Shown here: positions 18,673-27,903 of the stretch, in pieces | Numbering within the stretch: position 1 is the stretch's first letter | Layout of the letters: each line of letters opens with the position of its first letter | NCBI GenBank assembly: GCA_943788505.1 | Contig: CALSQR010000002.1 | Coordinates: 62,001 to 126,000, forward strand | Length of the DNA: 64,000 bases | Source of the DNA: an uncultured bacterium | Lineage (GTDB): Bacteria > Bacteroidota > Rhodothermia > Rhodothermales > UBA10348 | Direction of reading: 5' to 3' | Program-made: the position numbers and the translations under genes | The notes under the pieces: generated by a model | The model's database searches: none | What the model saw: the letters and a program-made list of their open reading frames with translations, nothing else | Told to the model about the DNA's origin: nothing

Positions 18673-18739
18673 GGCGTGCTTGTAAGGCTCGGGAGTGGAC
18701 GCTACTTTCTGCGTCCCGTTTCCCAAGCAAAATTCCATC

Positions 18740-20182
18740 ATGCCCAAACAACTATTTGCAGCTGGATGGAGACGATACGTTCTCCCTTTCCTGCTGTTGT
18801 CATTTCTCCCGACGTCTCTGGTCTTCGCCCAGAAAGATAGTCAGGACATTCCATCTGTGTCCGAAGCAACGGCCATTCGTGGGGCACGCATCGTGCAGGC
18901 TCCTGGACGCGTCATTGAATCCGGAACGATCGTGATCCGCAATGGCGTGATCGAATCAGTGGGCCGCCGCGTCGACATACCATATGATGCGCGCATTATT
19001 GATGGAGACAGCCTCACCGTTTATGCAGGGTTCATTGATGCCCTCACCAACGTAGGTGTTCCGGAATCAGATGACGACAACCCGACCGGCTCCGTACCGG
19101 ACCGAAGCAACCCGACGTTCGAACGCGCAGGCATCGCCCCGCAGAAAGATGTTCGGATGCACCTGGACGCGAGTGACAAGTCTGTAGCCAGCCATCGCCA
19201 AAGGGGTTTCACAGCTGCATTGGCCGCTCCAAGGGGCCGGATGCTTCCAGGACAGACATCGCTCGTCCTTTTGACCGGTGACAAGGCGTCCGACATGGTC
19301 CTACCTGGCACGAGGCCGGTCCTGTTTGAATTCGAGGGTGCGCAGGGCGTGTATCCGGGAACGCCGATGGGGATGATGGCTCAGTTTCGGCAATTGTACC
19401 GTGAAGCCGACCGCCGCATGGGCGTGCAGGCCATGTACGATGCAAACCCGAGTGGACTATCCCGCCCTCCGTATGATGAAGTGCACGCAGCTTTCTTCTC
19501 GGTCATCGAAGGCGATACACCGATCATCTCGTTCACGAGCGATGCTCTTGAACTACGTCGAGCTCTGTCCCTGTCGGATGAGTTGGGTTTCAATCTGATG
19601 GCTGCAGGCCTGAACCAGGGATTCGATGTGATGGATGAGCTGATGTCCAGAGGGATTCCAACCATCGTGACGCTGGACATTCCAGACCGTCCGGACTGGG
19701 CGGCCAAAGCCGATCAGGACTCACTCGACCAGGTGCTGGCTTCATACAATGATGATACCCGCACCGCTACGTTTCGTGATATAGAAGCGGAGAAGCGCAA
19801 CCTCGAAGCGAAGCAACTTGTGGCCCGCACGGAATTTCTGACGATGCCTGCACGATTTGCCGAAGCGGGAATTCCTTTTGCGTTCACCACGTATGGCCTG
19901 TCCGTTAACGTGATGCGTCGCAACATGATGGAGTACATCGCCAACGGTTTGTCTGAAGACGATGCGCTCTCTGCATTGACCGTTGATGCAGCAGCCATCC
20001 TCGGACTTTCCAACGTAATGGGCTCTCTCGATGCCGGCAAGATGGCCAACCTGGTCGTCACGGATGGCAACTACTTTGATAAAGACTCCAAGGTGACCAT
20101 AGTTTTCGTCGATGGAAATCAGCACCTCACTGGAGATTGCAGCGGAAGCGGCTGCTCTGACAAATTTTCCTGGGGCAACTGA
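18740..20182 (+). CDS. Exported amidohydrolase-fold protein, metal ligands missing
   Basis: A signal peptide (residues 1-30, ending LVFAQ) leads into an amidohydrolase-superfamily fold of about 480 residues: the N-terminal beta-sandwich (AIRGARIVQAPGRVIESGTIVI), AGFIDALTNVG where active members have an HxH pair, and the C-terminal LDAGKMANLVVTDGNYF signature. The HxH position reads DALTN, and the usual later His residues and catalytic Asp are not apparent, so catalysis looks lost. Two Cys near the C terminus (GDCSGSGC) could form a disulfide. It is the first of three tandem paralogues and is separated from the second by a single base. Confidence 0.85.
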   Translation: MPKQLFAAGWRRYVLPFLLLSFLPTSLVFAQKDSQDIPSVSEATAIRGARIVQAPGRVIESGTIVIRNGVIESVGRRVDIPYDARIIDGDSLTVYAGFIDALTNVGVPESDDDNPTGSVPDRSNPTFERAGIAPQKDVRMHLDASDKSVASHRQRGFTAALAAPRGRMLPGQTSLVLLTGDKASDMVLPGTRPVLFEFEGAQGVYPGTPMGMMAQFRQLYREADRRMGVQAMYDANPSGLSRPPYDEVHAAFFSVIEGDTPIISFTSDALELRRALSLSDELGFNLMAAGLNQGFDVMDELMSRGIPTIVTLDIPDRPDWAAKADQDSLDQVLASYNDDTRTATFRDIEAEKRNLEAKQLVARTEFLTMPARFAEAGIPFAFTTYGLSVNVMRRNMMEYIANGLSEDDALSALTVDAAAILGLSNVMGSLDAGKMANLVVTDGNYFDKDSKVTIVFVDGNQHLTGDCSGSGCSDKFSWGN

Positions 20183-20183
20183 C

Positions 20184-21596
20184 ATGAAACTAGTTCGACT
20201 AACTGGCCTCTTGATGGCCCTCCTTCTGGTGAACGCGACCAGTGCCATTGCACAGGATGTAGTTATCCGAAACGCCACGGTGCTCACCGTGACGGGCGGC
20301 ACACTGGAAAACACCGATGTCCTCATCACTGGCGGCATCATTTCTGAAATTGGAAAAGGACTTCGAACTCCTCGTGGAACAGAGGAAGTCGATGCAACAG
20401 GCAAATTCGTTATGCCGGGCATTATCGATGCTCACTCCCACATCGCCCTTTCGTCCGTAAATGAGGGCTCAAGCCCCGTAACGGCCGAAGTCTCGATGGA
20501 AGATGTTGTCAATCCATACCAAATCGGAATCTATCGCGCATCGGCCGGGGGCGTTACGACCTCTCACTTGATGCACGGTTCGGCCAACGTAATTGGCGGT
20601 CAAAATGAAACAGTCAAACATCGCTGGGGATCATCCGACCCTAACGACCTTCGCTTCGAAGGTGCGCCGCGCACGATCAAGTTTGCGCTCGGTGAAAACC
20701 CGACGCGGGTTCATGGCCGACGCGGTACAGGCGGAACAGGTGCTATCGTACCCGCTACTCGTATGGGTGTTGAGCAAGTGCTTCGCAACGCCTTCGAGCA
20801 CGGAAAGCGCTACATGGAAGCCTGGGATGCCTACGACGCAGAATTGGCTTCCAATCCGCGTGCTGTCCCCCCAGTCTGGAACGAGCGCATGGAAGTGATG
20901 GCTGATATCATCCGCGGCGAAGTATTGGTTCACTGCCACTCGTACCGCGCTGATGAAATCGTGATGCTGACTCGCGTGCTGAAGGACTATGGCGTGGACA
21001 AAATCACCTTTCAGCATGCCAACGAGGCGTTTAAAGTTGCGCCCGAACTTGCTGCCTACGGAGCCCACGCAAGTGTTTTCTCTGACTGGTGGTCCTATAA
21101 ATTCGAGGTCTACTACTCGACAGCCTACAACGCAGCCATTCTGATCCGCAACGGAGTTATCACGTCGATCAACTCAGACAGCGGCGAACTGAACCGTCAT
21201 TTATACCACGAGGCCGCCAAGACACAGCGTTACGGCAATCTGGAAGATGACGAGGCACTGGCAACGATCACGATCAACCCGGCCATCCAGTTGGGTATCC
21301 AGGACCGCGTAGGATCCATTGAAATCGGAAAGGACGGCGATATTGCCATCTTTGAAGGTCATCCACTGTCTGTCTATGCGGTCCCCGAAATGACCTTTGT
21401 AGACGGCGTCAAAGTCTTTGACAGAGCCGCAGACCCTGATGATGTGCGGCTTGAAGTAGACCCGGAAGGTGCTATTGGCCAGTATGAAGGCCAGATCACC
21501 AGCCGCGACCATTTCCACGACCAAAACGAAGTCATCGACTTCTTGGAAGCCTTTGGCGACCTGGAAGATGTGATTACTGAAACGACCCACAACTGA
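20184..21596 (+). CDS. Exported amidohydrolase, active-site residues present
   Basis: The middle gene of the trio, 470 residues from the ATG at 20184, with a signal peptide ending SAIAQ. It has the full metal-binding pattern: IDAHSHIALS for the HxH pair, later His residues in LVHCHSYRADE and ITFQHANEAF, and Asp in INSDSGELNRH. The C terminus has the usual IGKDGDIAIFEGHP. This indicates a functional periplasmic metallohydrolase, probably cutting a cyclic amide, dipeptide or similar bond. Its substrate is not known. One-base spacing to the gene before and 17 bases to the gene after indicate co-expression. Confidence 0.88.
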   Translation: MKLVRLTGLLMALLLVNATSAIAQDVVIRNATVLTVTGGTLENTDVLITGGIISEIGKGLRTPRGTEEVDATGKFVMPGIIDAHSHIALSSVNEGSSPVTAEVSMEDVVNPYQIGIYRASAGGVTTSHLMHGSANVIGGQNETVKHRWGSSDPNDLRFEGAPRTIKFALGENPTRVHGRRGTGGTGAIVPATRMGVEQVLRNAFEHGKRYMEAWDAYDAELASNPRAVPPVWNERMEVMADIIRGEVLVHCHSYRADEIVMLTRVLKDYGVDKITFQHANEAFKVAPELAAYGAHASVFSDWWSYKFEVYYSTAYNAAILIRNGVITSINSDSGELNRHLYHEAAKTQRYGNLEDDEALATITINPAIQLGIQDRVGSIEIGKDGDIAIFEGHPLSVYAVPEMTFVDGVKVFDRAADPDDVRLEVDPEGAIGQYEGQITSRDHFHDQNEVIDFLEAFGDLEDVITETTHN

Positions 21597-21613
21597 ATCC
21601 TGCGAATCACACC

Positions 21614-22951
21614 ATGACTCTATTATTGAACCTAGTTCTGGCAGTCCTGATGTTGCTCCCGCAGCAGCAGGATCAGAAGGCCCGCCAGGGCACGTACGCC
21701 ATCACAAATGCCCGTATTGAGACCGTTGCCAATGGCACGATCGAAAATGGCACCGTCGTCATCGAGGGTGACCGCATTATCGCCGTCGGCGCCAATGTGG
21801 CTATTCCTGCCGGCGCAGAGGTCATTGACGGCACCGGTCTTCAGCTCTATCCAGGCATGATTGACTCCGGTACCAATCTTGGGCTGAACGAAGTCGGCAG
21901 CGTGGATGAAACCAATGACACAAACGAGATCGGGGATATAACACCTCATATGTCTGCTCTCACAGCCGTAAATCCGAATTCGGTGGCCATTCCGGTTACC
22001 CGCGTGAGCGGGGTTACGACCGTGGTTTCGGAATCGGCAGGTGGCCTGCTCCCAGGTACGGCGGCGGTCATCAACCTGTATGGTTACACGGCTGAGCAGA
22101 TGACGGCTGGAAGTGAGATGCTGATCCTGAACTTCCCCCAGGAACCCTCAGGGGCAGCTCAAGGATGGGGACCTCAGCGCTCGGCACAGGAGCGGAAAAA
22201 GGGCTATGAGGATGCCATCGCCAAACTCGATGAAGTATTCGACCGGGCTGAACTGTATGATCGGATTATGACGGCATATGCGGCGAGCCCAGCCGGGAAA
22301 GCTGAGCCAGTCTACGCACCGGAAATGGATGCTATCCGTCCTGTTCTTTCGGGAGATAGGACACTGATGCTCAAAGTGAATGCCGAAGGCGATATCCTGA
22401 AAGCCATCGACTGGGTGAAAGAGCGCGAGCTGCCCAACGTTGTGTTTTCTGGAGTGTCTGAGGGATGGCGCGTGGCAGACAAGTTGGCTGAAGCAGGCAT
22501 CGCCTGTATGGTCGGCCCTGTCCTTGCTACGCCTACCCGCAGTTCTGATCGGTACGACAAGGCATATGCCAACGCAGGTCTGCTTTCTCAAGCCGGAGTG
22601 AAGGTTGCCATTCGATCTGGAGAAACAGAAAACGTCCGCAATCTCCCGTTCAATGCAGGATTTGCCGCCGCGTACGGAATGGGCCAGGAAGAAGCACTGA
22701 AGGCTGTCACCTTGAATGCAGCTGAAGTGCTTGGCATTTCGGATGATTACGGATCTATCGAAGTGGGCAAGAAAGCTAACATGTTCATTTCTACAGGCGA
22801 TCCGTTCGAACCCAGCACGCAGATCTTGGCACTATTCATAGACGGGTTTAACGTACCGATGGAGAGCCGTCACATTGACCTGTATCGGGAATTCCTGAAC
22901 CGGGACGAAGGGCGCCTTCAGCCAATGGAAGTGTTACCAGCTGACAACTAG
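21614..22951 (+). CDS. Exported amidohydrolase-fold protein, metal ligands missing
   Basis: The third paralogue, 445 residues, with a short hydrophobic N terminus (TLLLNLVLAVLMLL) that may be a signal peptide or anchor. The fold is visible in ITNARIETVANGTIENGTVVIEGDRI-type strands (read in parts), LYPGMIDSGTNLGL, and the closing IEVGKKANMFISTGDPF. As in the first gene, the HxH pair is absent (IDSGTN) and the usual later His and Asp are not found at their positions (GVSEGWR and SGETENVR). It is probably non-catalytic and may form a complex with the active middle member. A terminator follows at 22990. Confidence 0.85.
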   Translation: MTLLLNLVLAVLMLLPQQQDQKARQGTYAITNARIETVANGTIENGTVVIEGDRIIAVGANVAIPAGAEVIDGTGLQLYPGMIDSGTNLGLNEVGSVDETNDTNEIGDITPHMSALTAVNPNSVAIPVTRVSGVTTVVSESAGGLLPGTAAVINLYGYTAEQMTAGSEMLILNFPQEPSGAAQGWGPQRSAQERKKGYEDAIAKLDEVFDRAELYDRIMTAYAASPAGKAEPVYAPEMDAIRPVLSGDRTLMLKVNAEGDILKAIDWVKERELPNVVFSGVSEGWRVADKLAEAGIACMVGPVLATPTRSSDRYDKAYANAGLLSQAGVKVAIRSGETENVRNLPFNAGFAAAYGMGQEEALKAVTLNAAEVLGISDDYGSIEVGKKANMFISTGDPFEPSTQILALFIDGFNVPMESRHIDLYREFLNRDEGRLQPMEVLPADN

Positions 22952-22989
22952 ACGTTTGTTACCCTCGCGGCCTGAGAGCTGTGCCTTGA

Positions 22990-23023
22990 AGAGCAGGTCC
23001 GGAAACGGGCCTGCTCTTTTTGT
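22990..23023 (+). terminator. Terminator of the amidohydrolase operon
   Basis: An 11-base stem (AGAGCAGGTCC with GGGCCTGCTCT, one wobble pair) and a six-base loop are followed by TTTTGTTT. It lies 38 bases after the third amidohydrolase stop. Confidence 0.88.
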
Positions 23024-23057
23024 TTGGTTGAGTGCACCTGCCAAATGAGTGAGAAGA

Positions 23058-23891
23058 TCACTCTGAGCCGCTTTCCCCTGACTTCTCTGCCCTTGTGATG
23101 CGATCCCAGTGGGCGTCCATTTCTTCGAGGGTGGCATCCACCAAGTTGTTGCCTTCGGCTTCGAGACCACGCTCGACTCCCTGAAAACGGCGAATGAACT
23201 TGGCGTTGGTTCTTCCTAGTGCATTTTCAGGATTGAGGCCTGATTGGCGAGCGTGATTCACAATCGCAAATAATAGATCGCCCAGTTCTTCTTCCTGTTT
23301 CTCTGCTGGAGCGCAGCTATCGACCAATTCGCGGAATTCTCCCAGCTCTTCTTCCACTTTTTGCCACGCATCGGCCGGAGCCGGGAAATCGAACCCAACG
23401 CCCGCTGCTTTCTCCTGGATGCGGAAGGCGCGCAAAAGCGTTGGCAGATGACGTGGAACGCCCTCCATCGCCGACTTCTTTTCACCTTCCCGGATCTTGA
23501 TCGTCTCCCAGTTCGTGAGGACGTCATCCACGCTTCCTACTGTAACATCGCCAAAAACGTGCGGATGACGACGAACCAGTTTTTCCGTTTCTGAATCAAT
23601 CACATCCTGGAGCGTGAAGGCACCTGTTTCCGCGGCCATGACGCTGTGAAATACGACGTGCAACAGGATGTCTCCCAACTCCTTGCGTAGCTGCGTCCAG
23701 TCTTCGTCATCGATGGCCTCGACGGTCTCGTAGGCTTCCTCGATCAGGAGATGCTTGACAGATTCGTGGGTCTGCACTTTGTCCCAGGGACAATCGCGGC
23801 GCAGTTGCCTGACGATGGCAACGAAGTCAGCATAGGCTTCTAGGGAAGCGCCAGCTTCGGTAAACGTTTTGTCGTAGATCTTCTCACTCAT
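23058..23891 (-). CDS. mazG: Nucleoside triphosphate pyrophosphohydrolase MazG
   Basis: This enzyme hydrolyses (d)NTPs to monophosphates and pyrophosphate and helps cleanse the nucleotide pool. It has two MazG repeats: CPWDKVQTHESVKHLLIEEAYE with the metal-binding EExxE near residue 50, and a second in the C-terminal half (EEELGEFRELV and EEELGDLLFAIVNHAR). The 277-residue length from the ATG at 23891 fits E. coli-type MazG. The frame stays open upstream to 24002, but that stretch does not resemble the family. It is divergent from ssb. Confidence 0.92.
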   Translation of the reverse strand: MSEKIYDKTFTEAGASLEAYADFVAIVRQLRRDCPWDKVQTHESVKHLLIEEAYETVEAIDDEDWTQLRKELGDILLHVVFHSVMAAETGAFTLQDVIDSETEKLVRRHPHVFGDVTVGSVDDVLTNWETIKIREGEKKSAMEGVPRHLPTLLRAFRIQEKAAGVGFDFPAPADAWQKVEEELGEFRELVDSCAPAEKQEEELGDLLFAIVNHARQSGLNPENALGRTNAKFIRRFQGVERGLEAEGNNLVDATLEEMDAHWDRITRAEKSGESGSE

Positions 23892-24252
23892 GGGCTCTGG
23901 GACGCGCTGGAATGCTGAGGCAGGGTGGCGCGTGGGTTGAGGTTCGGGATGTGGAAAACTTTGGTCTCCAATCGGAGATCTTTCGTCGCCAAAGGCGTAC
24001 AAAAGCGCGACATGAAGTTACGAATGTCCTTTCCGTGACTCTATGAAATACGGAAGCTTTCCCGAAGGGGTCAGTTCCGGTTTCCGGGAGAGGAGGACAT
24101 TCATCCAACCCACTCCCAATTGCATCTCCTGGTGGTTTCGGAACGAGATGGAATGGATGCCAGAGAGCATCCTCCAGAAAGTCGGCTACGCCGATGGACA
24201 CGTATAGAATCGCCAGGGGCTCATGTAACAAGAATATTCAGGAGGTGTACAG
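23892..24252. other. Divergent intergenic region between mazG and ssb
   Basis: This holds no recognisable gene. It must carry the promoters of both mazG and ssb, but I could not single out a convincing pair. The only clear element is the strong Shine-Dalgarno sequence AGGAGGT at 24240-24246, unusual among the genes of this window, just before ssb. Confidence 0.5.
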
Positions 24253-24717
24253 ATGGCACGTGGAGTTAACAAGGTGATCCTGGTAGGAAACCTGGGCAAA
24301 GACCCGGAACTGCGCTATACAGGATCAGGAACAGCCGTTTGCAATTTCTCGCTCGCAACGAACGAGTCATACAAAGATTCAAACGGTGAAATGGTCGAAA
24401 AGACAGAATGGCACAACCTCGTTGTTTGGGCCCGTCTGGCGGAAATCTGCAACGAATATCTGAAAAAGGGCTCTCAAGCCTATTTCGAAGGATCGCTTCA
24501 GAGTCGCTCGTATGAAGACAAGGACGGTAACACTAAATACATTACTGAAATCAAAGTCCGCGAGATGATGATGCTTAGCGGCCGAGACGCTGGATCCGGA
24601 TCGGGCGAACGCTCCTTCCGTCCTGCAGCAAAAAGTGCCTCACCGGCTCCGGCTGCTGCAGACTCCGGCAAGTCGGATGATTATACCTTTCAGCCCGATG
24701 ATGATCTGCCCTTCTGA
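24253..24717 (+). CDS. ssb: Single-stranded DNA-binding protein
   Basis: Binds ssDNA during replication, repair and recombination. The N-terminal OB fold is clear ([20 protein letters not shown], then [12 protein letters not shown] and [13 protein letters not shown]). A flexible Gly/Ser/Ala-rich linker leads to the acidic tip DDDLPF, the docking site for partner proteins. It is 154 residues long. A near-perfect Shine-Dalgarno AGGAGGT lies seven bases before the ATG, implying high translation. Confidence 0.97.
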   Translation: MARGVNKVILVGNLGKDPELRYTGSGTAVCNFSLATNESYKDSNGEMVEKTEWHNLVVWARLAEICNEYLKKGSQAYFEGSLQSRSYEDKDGNTKYITEIKVREMMMLSGRDAGSGSGERSFRPAAKSASPAPAAADSGKSDDYTFQPDDDLPF

Positions 24718-24748
24718 GGCTGAGTGATCGTTTGAACGTCGATATCAG

Positions 24749-24788
24749 TGCGGGGCGCTGCCTGTAGGCAGCGCCCCGCATCTGTTCT
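24749..24788 (+). terminator. Rho-independent terminator of ssb
   Basis: A 14-base GC-rich stem (TGCGGGGCGCTGCC with its exact complement, loop TGTA) is followed by a moderately T-rich TCTGTTCT. It lies about 30 bases after the ssb stop. Confidence 0.82.
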
Positions 24789-24956
24789 AACCTAGTAGGC
24801 GCGCCCGATTACCCTGCATTATGCTTGCTTTTCATCCTCATTTGCGGGTTATTGCATCCTTCGATTAGATAGCGGCGGCAGATAGATAATTCGCCCCTGC
24901 TTATATGTCTTCTCTTTCTCGTTTGAATTACCCTGAACCCAACGTAAAACCTTCCC

Positions 24957-26324
24957 ATGGCAACAGCAGGACGCGGTCAATGGAGTGGCAAAGCCGGATT
25001 TATTCTGGCTGCAGCCGGATCGGCAATTGGACTTGGCAACATCTGGCGTTTTCCCTACACGGCTGGCGAGAACGGAGGTGGCGCGTTTGTACTCGTCTAT
25101 CTGTTGTTTGTCTTGGTTATCGGCATACCCGTGGTTCTCTCTGAACTGTCCATAGGTCGTTTCACCAAGCTTAATCCGGTTGGTGCATTCAAGAAACTAG
25201 CCCCTGGTACAAATTGGAAGTGGTTGGGCGGACTTGGCGTTTTGACAGGTTTCGGAATCCTTGCTTTCTATTCAGTAATCGCTGGGTGGACCCTTTCCTA
25301 TCTATGGGGTGCTATCACAGGCCATATTGGGGGCGTTACCACTGCGGCCGAGAGTGAAGCCATTTTCACCACACTGATCTCTGGATCCTATATGCCCGTG
25401 ATCTTAACGGCCATATTCATGATCCTTACGGTGGTTGTGGTCAGAGGAGGCGTTTCGGAGGGTATCGAACGGGCTACAAAGATCTTGATGCCAACGTTGC
25501 TAGTCATGCTGGTCATCATGGCTATCCGATCAATCACTCTCCCAGGTGGAATGGAAGGTGTAGCTTATCTCTTTTCGCCCGACTTTTCGAAACTCTCCGT
25601 TGGTGTAGTCCTCGCTGCTCTGGGTCAGGCCATGTTCTCACTTTCGCTGGGAATGGGTGCAATGATCACCTATGGTTCCTATTTCCCTGACTCCGAAAAT
25701 CTTCCTCAGGCTGGGGTTATTGTGGCATTGTTCGATACCGGCATCGCGTTCCTGGCCGGTTTGATCATTTTCCCGGCCCTTTTCAGTGTTGGGGTCGATC
25801 CAAACGGAGGGCCTGGACTCGTATTCGTTGTGCTTCCGTCCATCTTCGCGCAGCTTCCTGCCGGCGGACTTTTTGCGATTGCCTTCTACTTTCTCCTCGC
25901 CATTGCTGCGCTGACATCGACCATATCGTTGTTGGAAGTAGTGGTCGCTTATTTCGTTGATGAGAAAGGTTGGGCCCGCCAGCGTGCGGCTATCACTATC
26001 GGAATCGCCTGTTTCCTCTTCGCGTTGCCTTCTGCGCTTTCTCAAGGCGCAGTTGGTTGGCTGACTGACTTCTTGGGCACGGGTATCACCTTCTTAGATC
26101 TCCAGAACATCATCTGGGGTAATTATTCCCTCTCCTTCGGTGCGCTCATGCTGTGCATCTTCGTTGGATGGAAGTGGGGTATCCCAGCCGCTCTTGTCTC
26201 CCTTGAGGCCAGCGGCCACAAGCTACCTGCTTCAGCTTTCTTTTCGGCCATGGTGCGCTTCGTTTGCCCCGTTGCCGTAGGTATAATCTTGATTTACATC
26301 ATGTGGACGCAACAGTACTTCTAG
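24957..26324 (+). CDS. Sodium-dependent transporter (NSS/LeuT family)
   Basis: A 455-residue membrane protein of the neurotransmitter:sodium symporter family. Helix 1 carries GSAIGLGNIWRFPY, which contains the substrate and sodium site, followed by NGGGAFVLVYLLF and ELSIGR. About 11-12 helices follow, as in LeuT/MhsT. It probably imports an amino acid with sodium. It stands alone behind the ssb terminator, with no neighbour that hints at the substrate. Confidence 0.92.
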   Translation: MATAGRGQWSGKAGFILAAAGSAIGLGNIWRFPYTAGENGGGAFVLVYLLFVLVIGIPVVLSELSIGRFTKLNPVGAFKKLAPGTNWKWLGGLGVLTGFGILAFYSVIAGWTLSYLWGAITGHIGGVTTAAESEAIFTTLISGSYMPVILTAIFMILTVVVVRGGVSEGIERATKILMPTLLVMLVIMAIRSITLPGGMEGVAYLFSPDFSKLSVGVVLAALGQAMFSLSLGMGAMITYGSYFPDSENLPQAGVIVALFDTGIAFLAGLIIFPALFSVGVDPNGGPGLVFVVLPSIFAQLPAGGLFAIAFYFLLAIAALTSTISLLEVVVAYFVDEKGWARQRAAITIGIACFLFALPSALSQGAVGWLTDFLGTGITFLDLQNIIWGNYSLSFGALMLCIFVGWKWGIPAALVSLEASGHKLPASAFFSAMVRFVCPVAVGIILIYIMWTQQYF

Positions 26325-26459
26325 TTTAGGAGTATTTTGCAGATCTAACGACACGTTCAACAAGCTGAGGATCAACCCTCTCCCGACTTGGAGCCTCCAT
26401 CTGCTGTCTCTGGCAGTCTTTTCTTCGCATTGCAAGAAGTCCACCTTAGCACAGGTGAC

Positions 26460-27731
26460 ATGATCACCGGTCTTGTGGTCTTGGTGATTCTGCTCGTCCT
26501 GTCTTCTCTGTTCTCAGGATCAGAGGTGGCCCTGTTCACATTAGACGCGGGCCAGAAGGAAGACCTAGCCAATGCTGACGATGCCGCATCTAAGCGCGTA
26601 ACCAGGTTGTTGCATCACCCGAGAACGGTGTTGGTCACGATCCTGATTATGAACACGATCGTGAACGTAGGTGCCGCTATTACGGCGGCCCTAATGACTC
26701 ACGAGGTAGCCACGGCAAACAACTGGCATCCAGTTGTAACCGTCGTTGTCGAGGTCATAGTGCTGACGTTTGTGATCTTGGTCGTTAGCGAGATCACTCC
26801 GAAGCTCATCGCTTCACGGCAACCAATTCAGTTTTCGAAGCGGATGAGTGGATTACTCAATCTGCTGCACCGATTTTTCCTCCCCGTTTCCTCGTTGCTG
26901 GCCAAGTCCATGGCAGCGTTTCACGGCCGCTTCGAGGGTCTTGGCGAGCGTATTTCGGCAGAAGACTTTAAGACCATTGCCGAGATCGGAGAGGCTAGCG
27001 GCACACTTGAAAGGGACGAGCGGGCGCTGATCCACTCCATTGTCGAGTTTGGTGAAACGAGCGTTCGCGAAATCATGATCAGCCGGCTAGACATTGTCGC
27101 CCTAAATGTCACAGCCACCGTGACAGAAGCAATTGACGTCATTCGGGACAGCGGCCATTCCCGTATGCCGCTATATGTTGAGCATCTAGACAACATTCTT
27201 GGCGTTGTTTATGCCAAGGATTTACTCCGTTTCAAGACAGAAAACCCAGAGAACGCCGAAATAGACTGGACCCGACTTGCCCGCCCTGCCATTTTCGTAC
27301 CGCTGGGGAAAATGTTAGACGATCTCCTTTCTGACTTTCAAGCAAAACGGACGCATATTGCCCTCGTTGTTGATGAGTATGGTGGTACGGCTGGATTAGT
27401 CACGCTCGAGGATGTCCTAGAGGAAATTGTTGGGGAAATTCGTGACGAGCACGATGAAGGCGAAGAAGAGCTAATCGAAAAAGTATCCTCCACCGAGTAT
27501 CTCGTAGACGCTAAGATTGATCTTGATGATTTCAACGAAGCTCTCGGCCTAGAAACCGACACGGAGCAGTTCGACTTTGAAACGCTCGGCGGGCTCATCT
27601 TCCATCTCGCGCGTGAGATTCCTGATCAGGGTGACACCTTCACCCACGAACACCTGCAGCTAGAGGTAGCCGAGGTGGACAACAATAGGATTGTCCAAGT
27701 ACGAGTTACCCTCAACGAATCGGATTCATAA
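26460..27731 (+). CDS. CNNM/CorC-type hemolysin-family transporter (DUF21-CBS-CorC)
   Basis: A 423-residue membrane protein from the ATG at 26460. The DUF21 domain (residues 1-190) has three to four helices with LSSLFSGSEVALFTLD and ASRQPIQ. Two CBS motifs follow (VREIMISRLDIVALN and the LGVVYAKDLL segment), and a C-terminal CorC_HlyC domain opens with VDEYGGTAGLVTLEDVLEEIVGEI. The family is linked to magnesium or cobalt efflux and is often misnamed hemolysin. An upstream TTG at 26388 is possible but less likely. Confidence 0.9.
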   Translation: MITGLVVLVILLVLSSLFSGSEVALFTLDAGQKEDLANADDAASKRVTRLLHHPRTVLVTILIMNTIVNVGAAITAALMTHEVATANNWHPVVTVVVEVIVLTFVILVVSEITPKLIASRQPIQFSKRMSGLLNLLHRFFLPVSSLLAKSMAAFHGRFEGLGERISAEDFKTIAEIGEASGTLERDERALIHSIVEFGETSVREIMISRLDIVALNVTATVTEAIDVIRDSGHSRMPLYVEHLDNILGVVYAKDLLRFKTENPENAEIDWTRLARPAIFVPLGKMLDDLLSDFQAKRTHIALVVDEYGGTAGLVTLEDVLEEIVGEIRDEHDEGEEELIEKVSSTEYLVDAKIDLDDFNEALGLETDTEQFDFETLGGLIFHLAREIPDQGDTFTHEHLQLEVAEVDNNRIVQVRVTLNESDS

Positions 27732-27903
27732 GACAGTAAAACGTAATCCCCTAGCGCCAGAATCAACCAGTCATTATGGACCTGCATTCTGGTCGTTTCC
27801 GTTTGCTATCTTTTGCTTCCTCCTCACACGGAATCTCCACGAAACACAGGTCGGGAGAGCGGCATTCAAGTCTCTTTCCCAACTGTCGGAACCCCGTCAC
27901 CCC

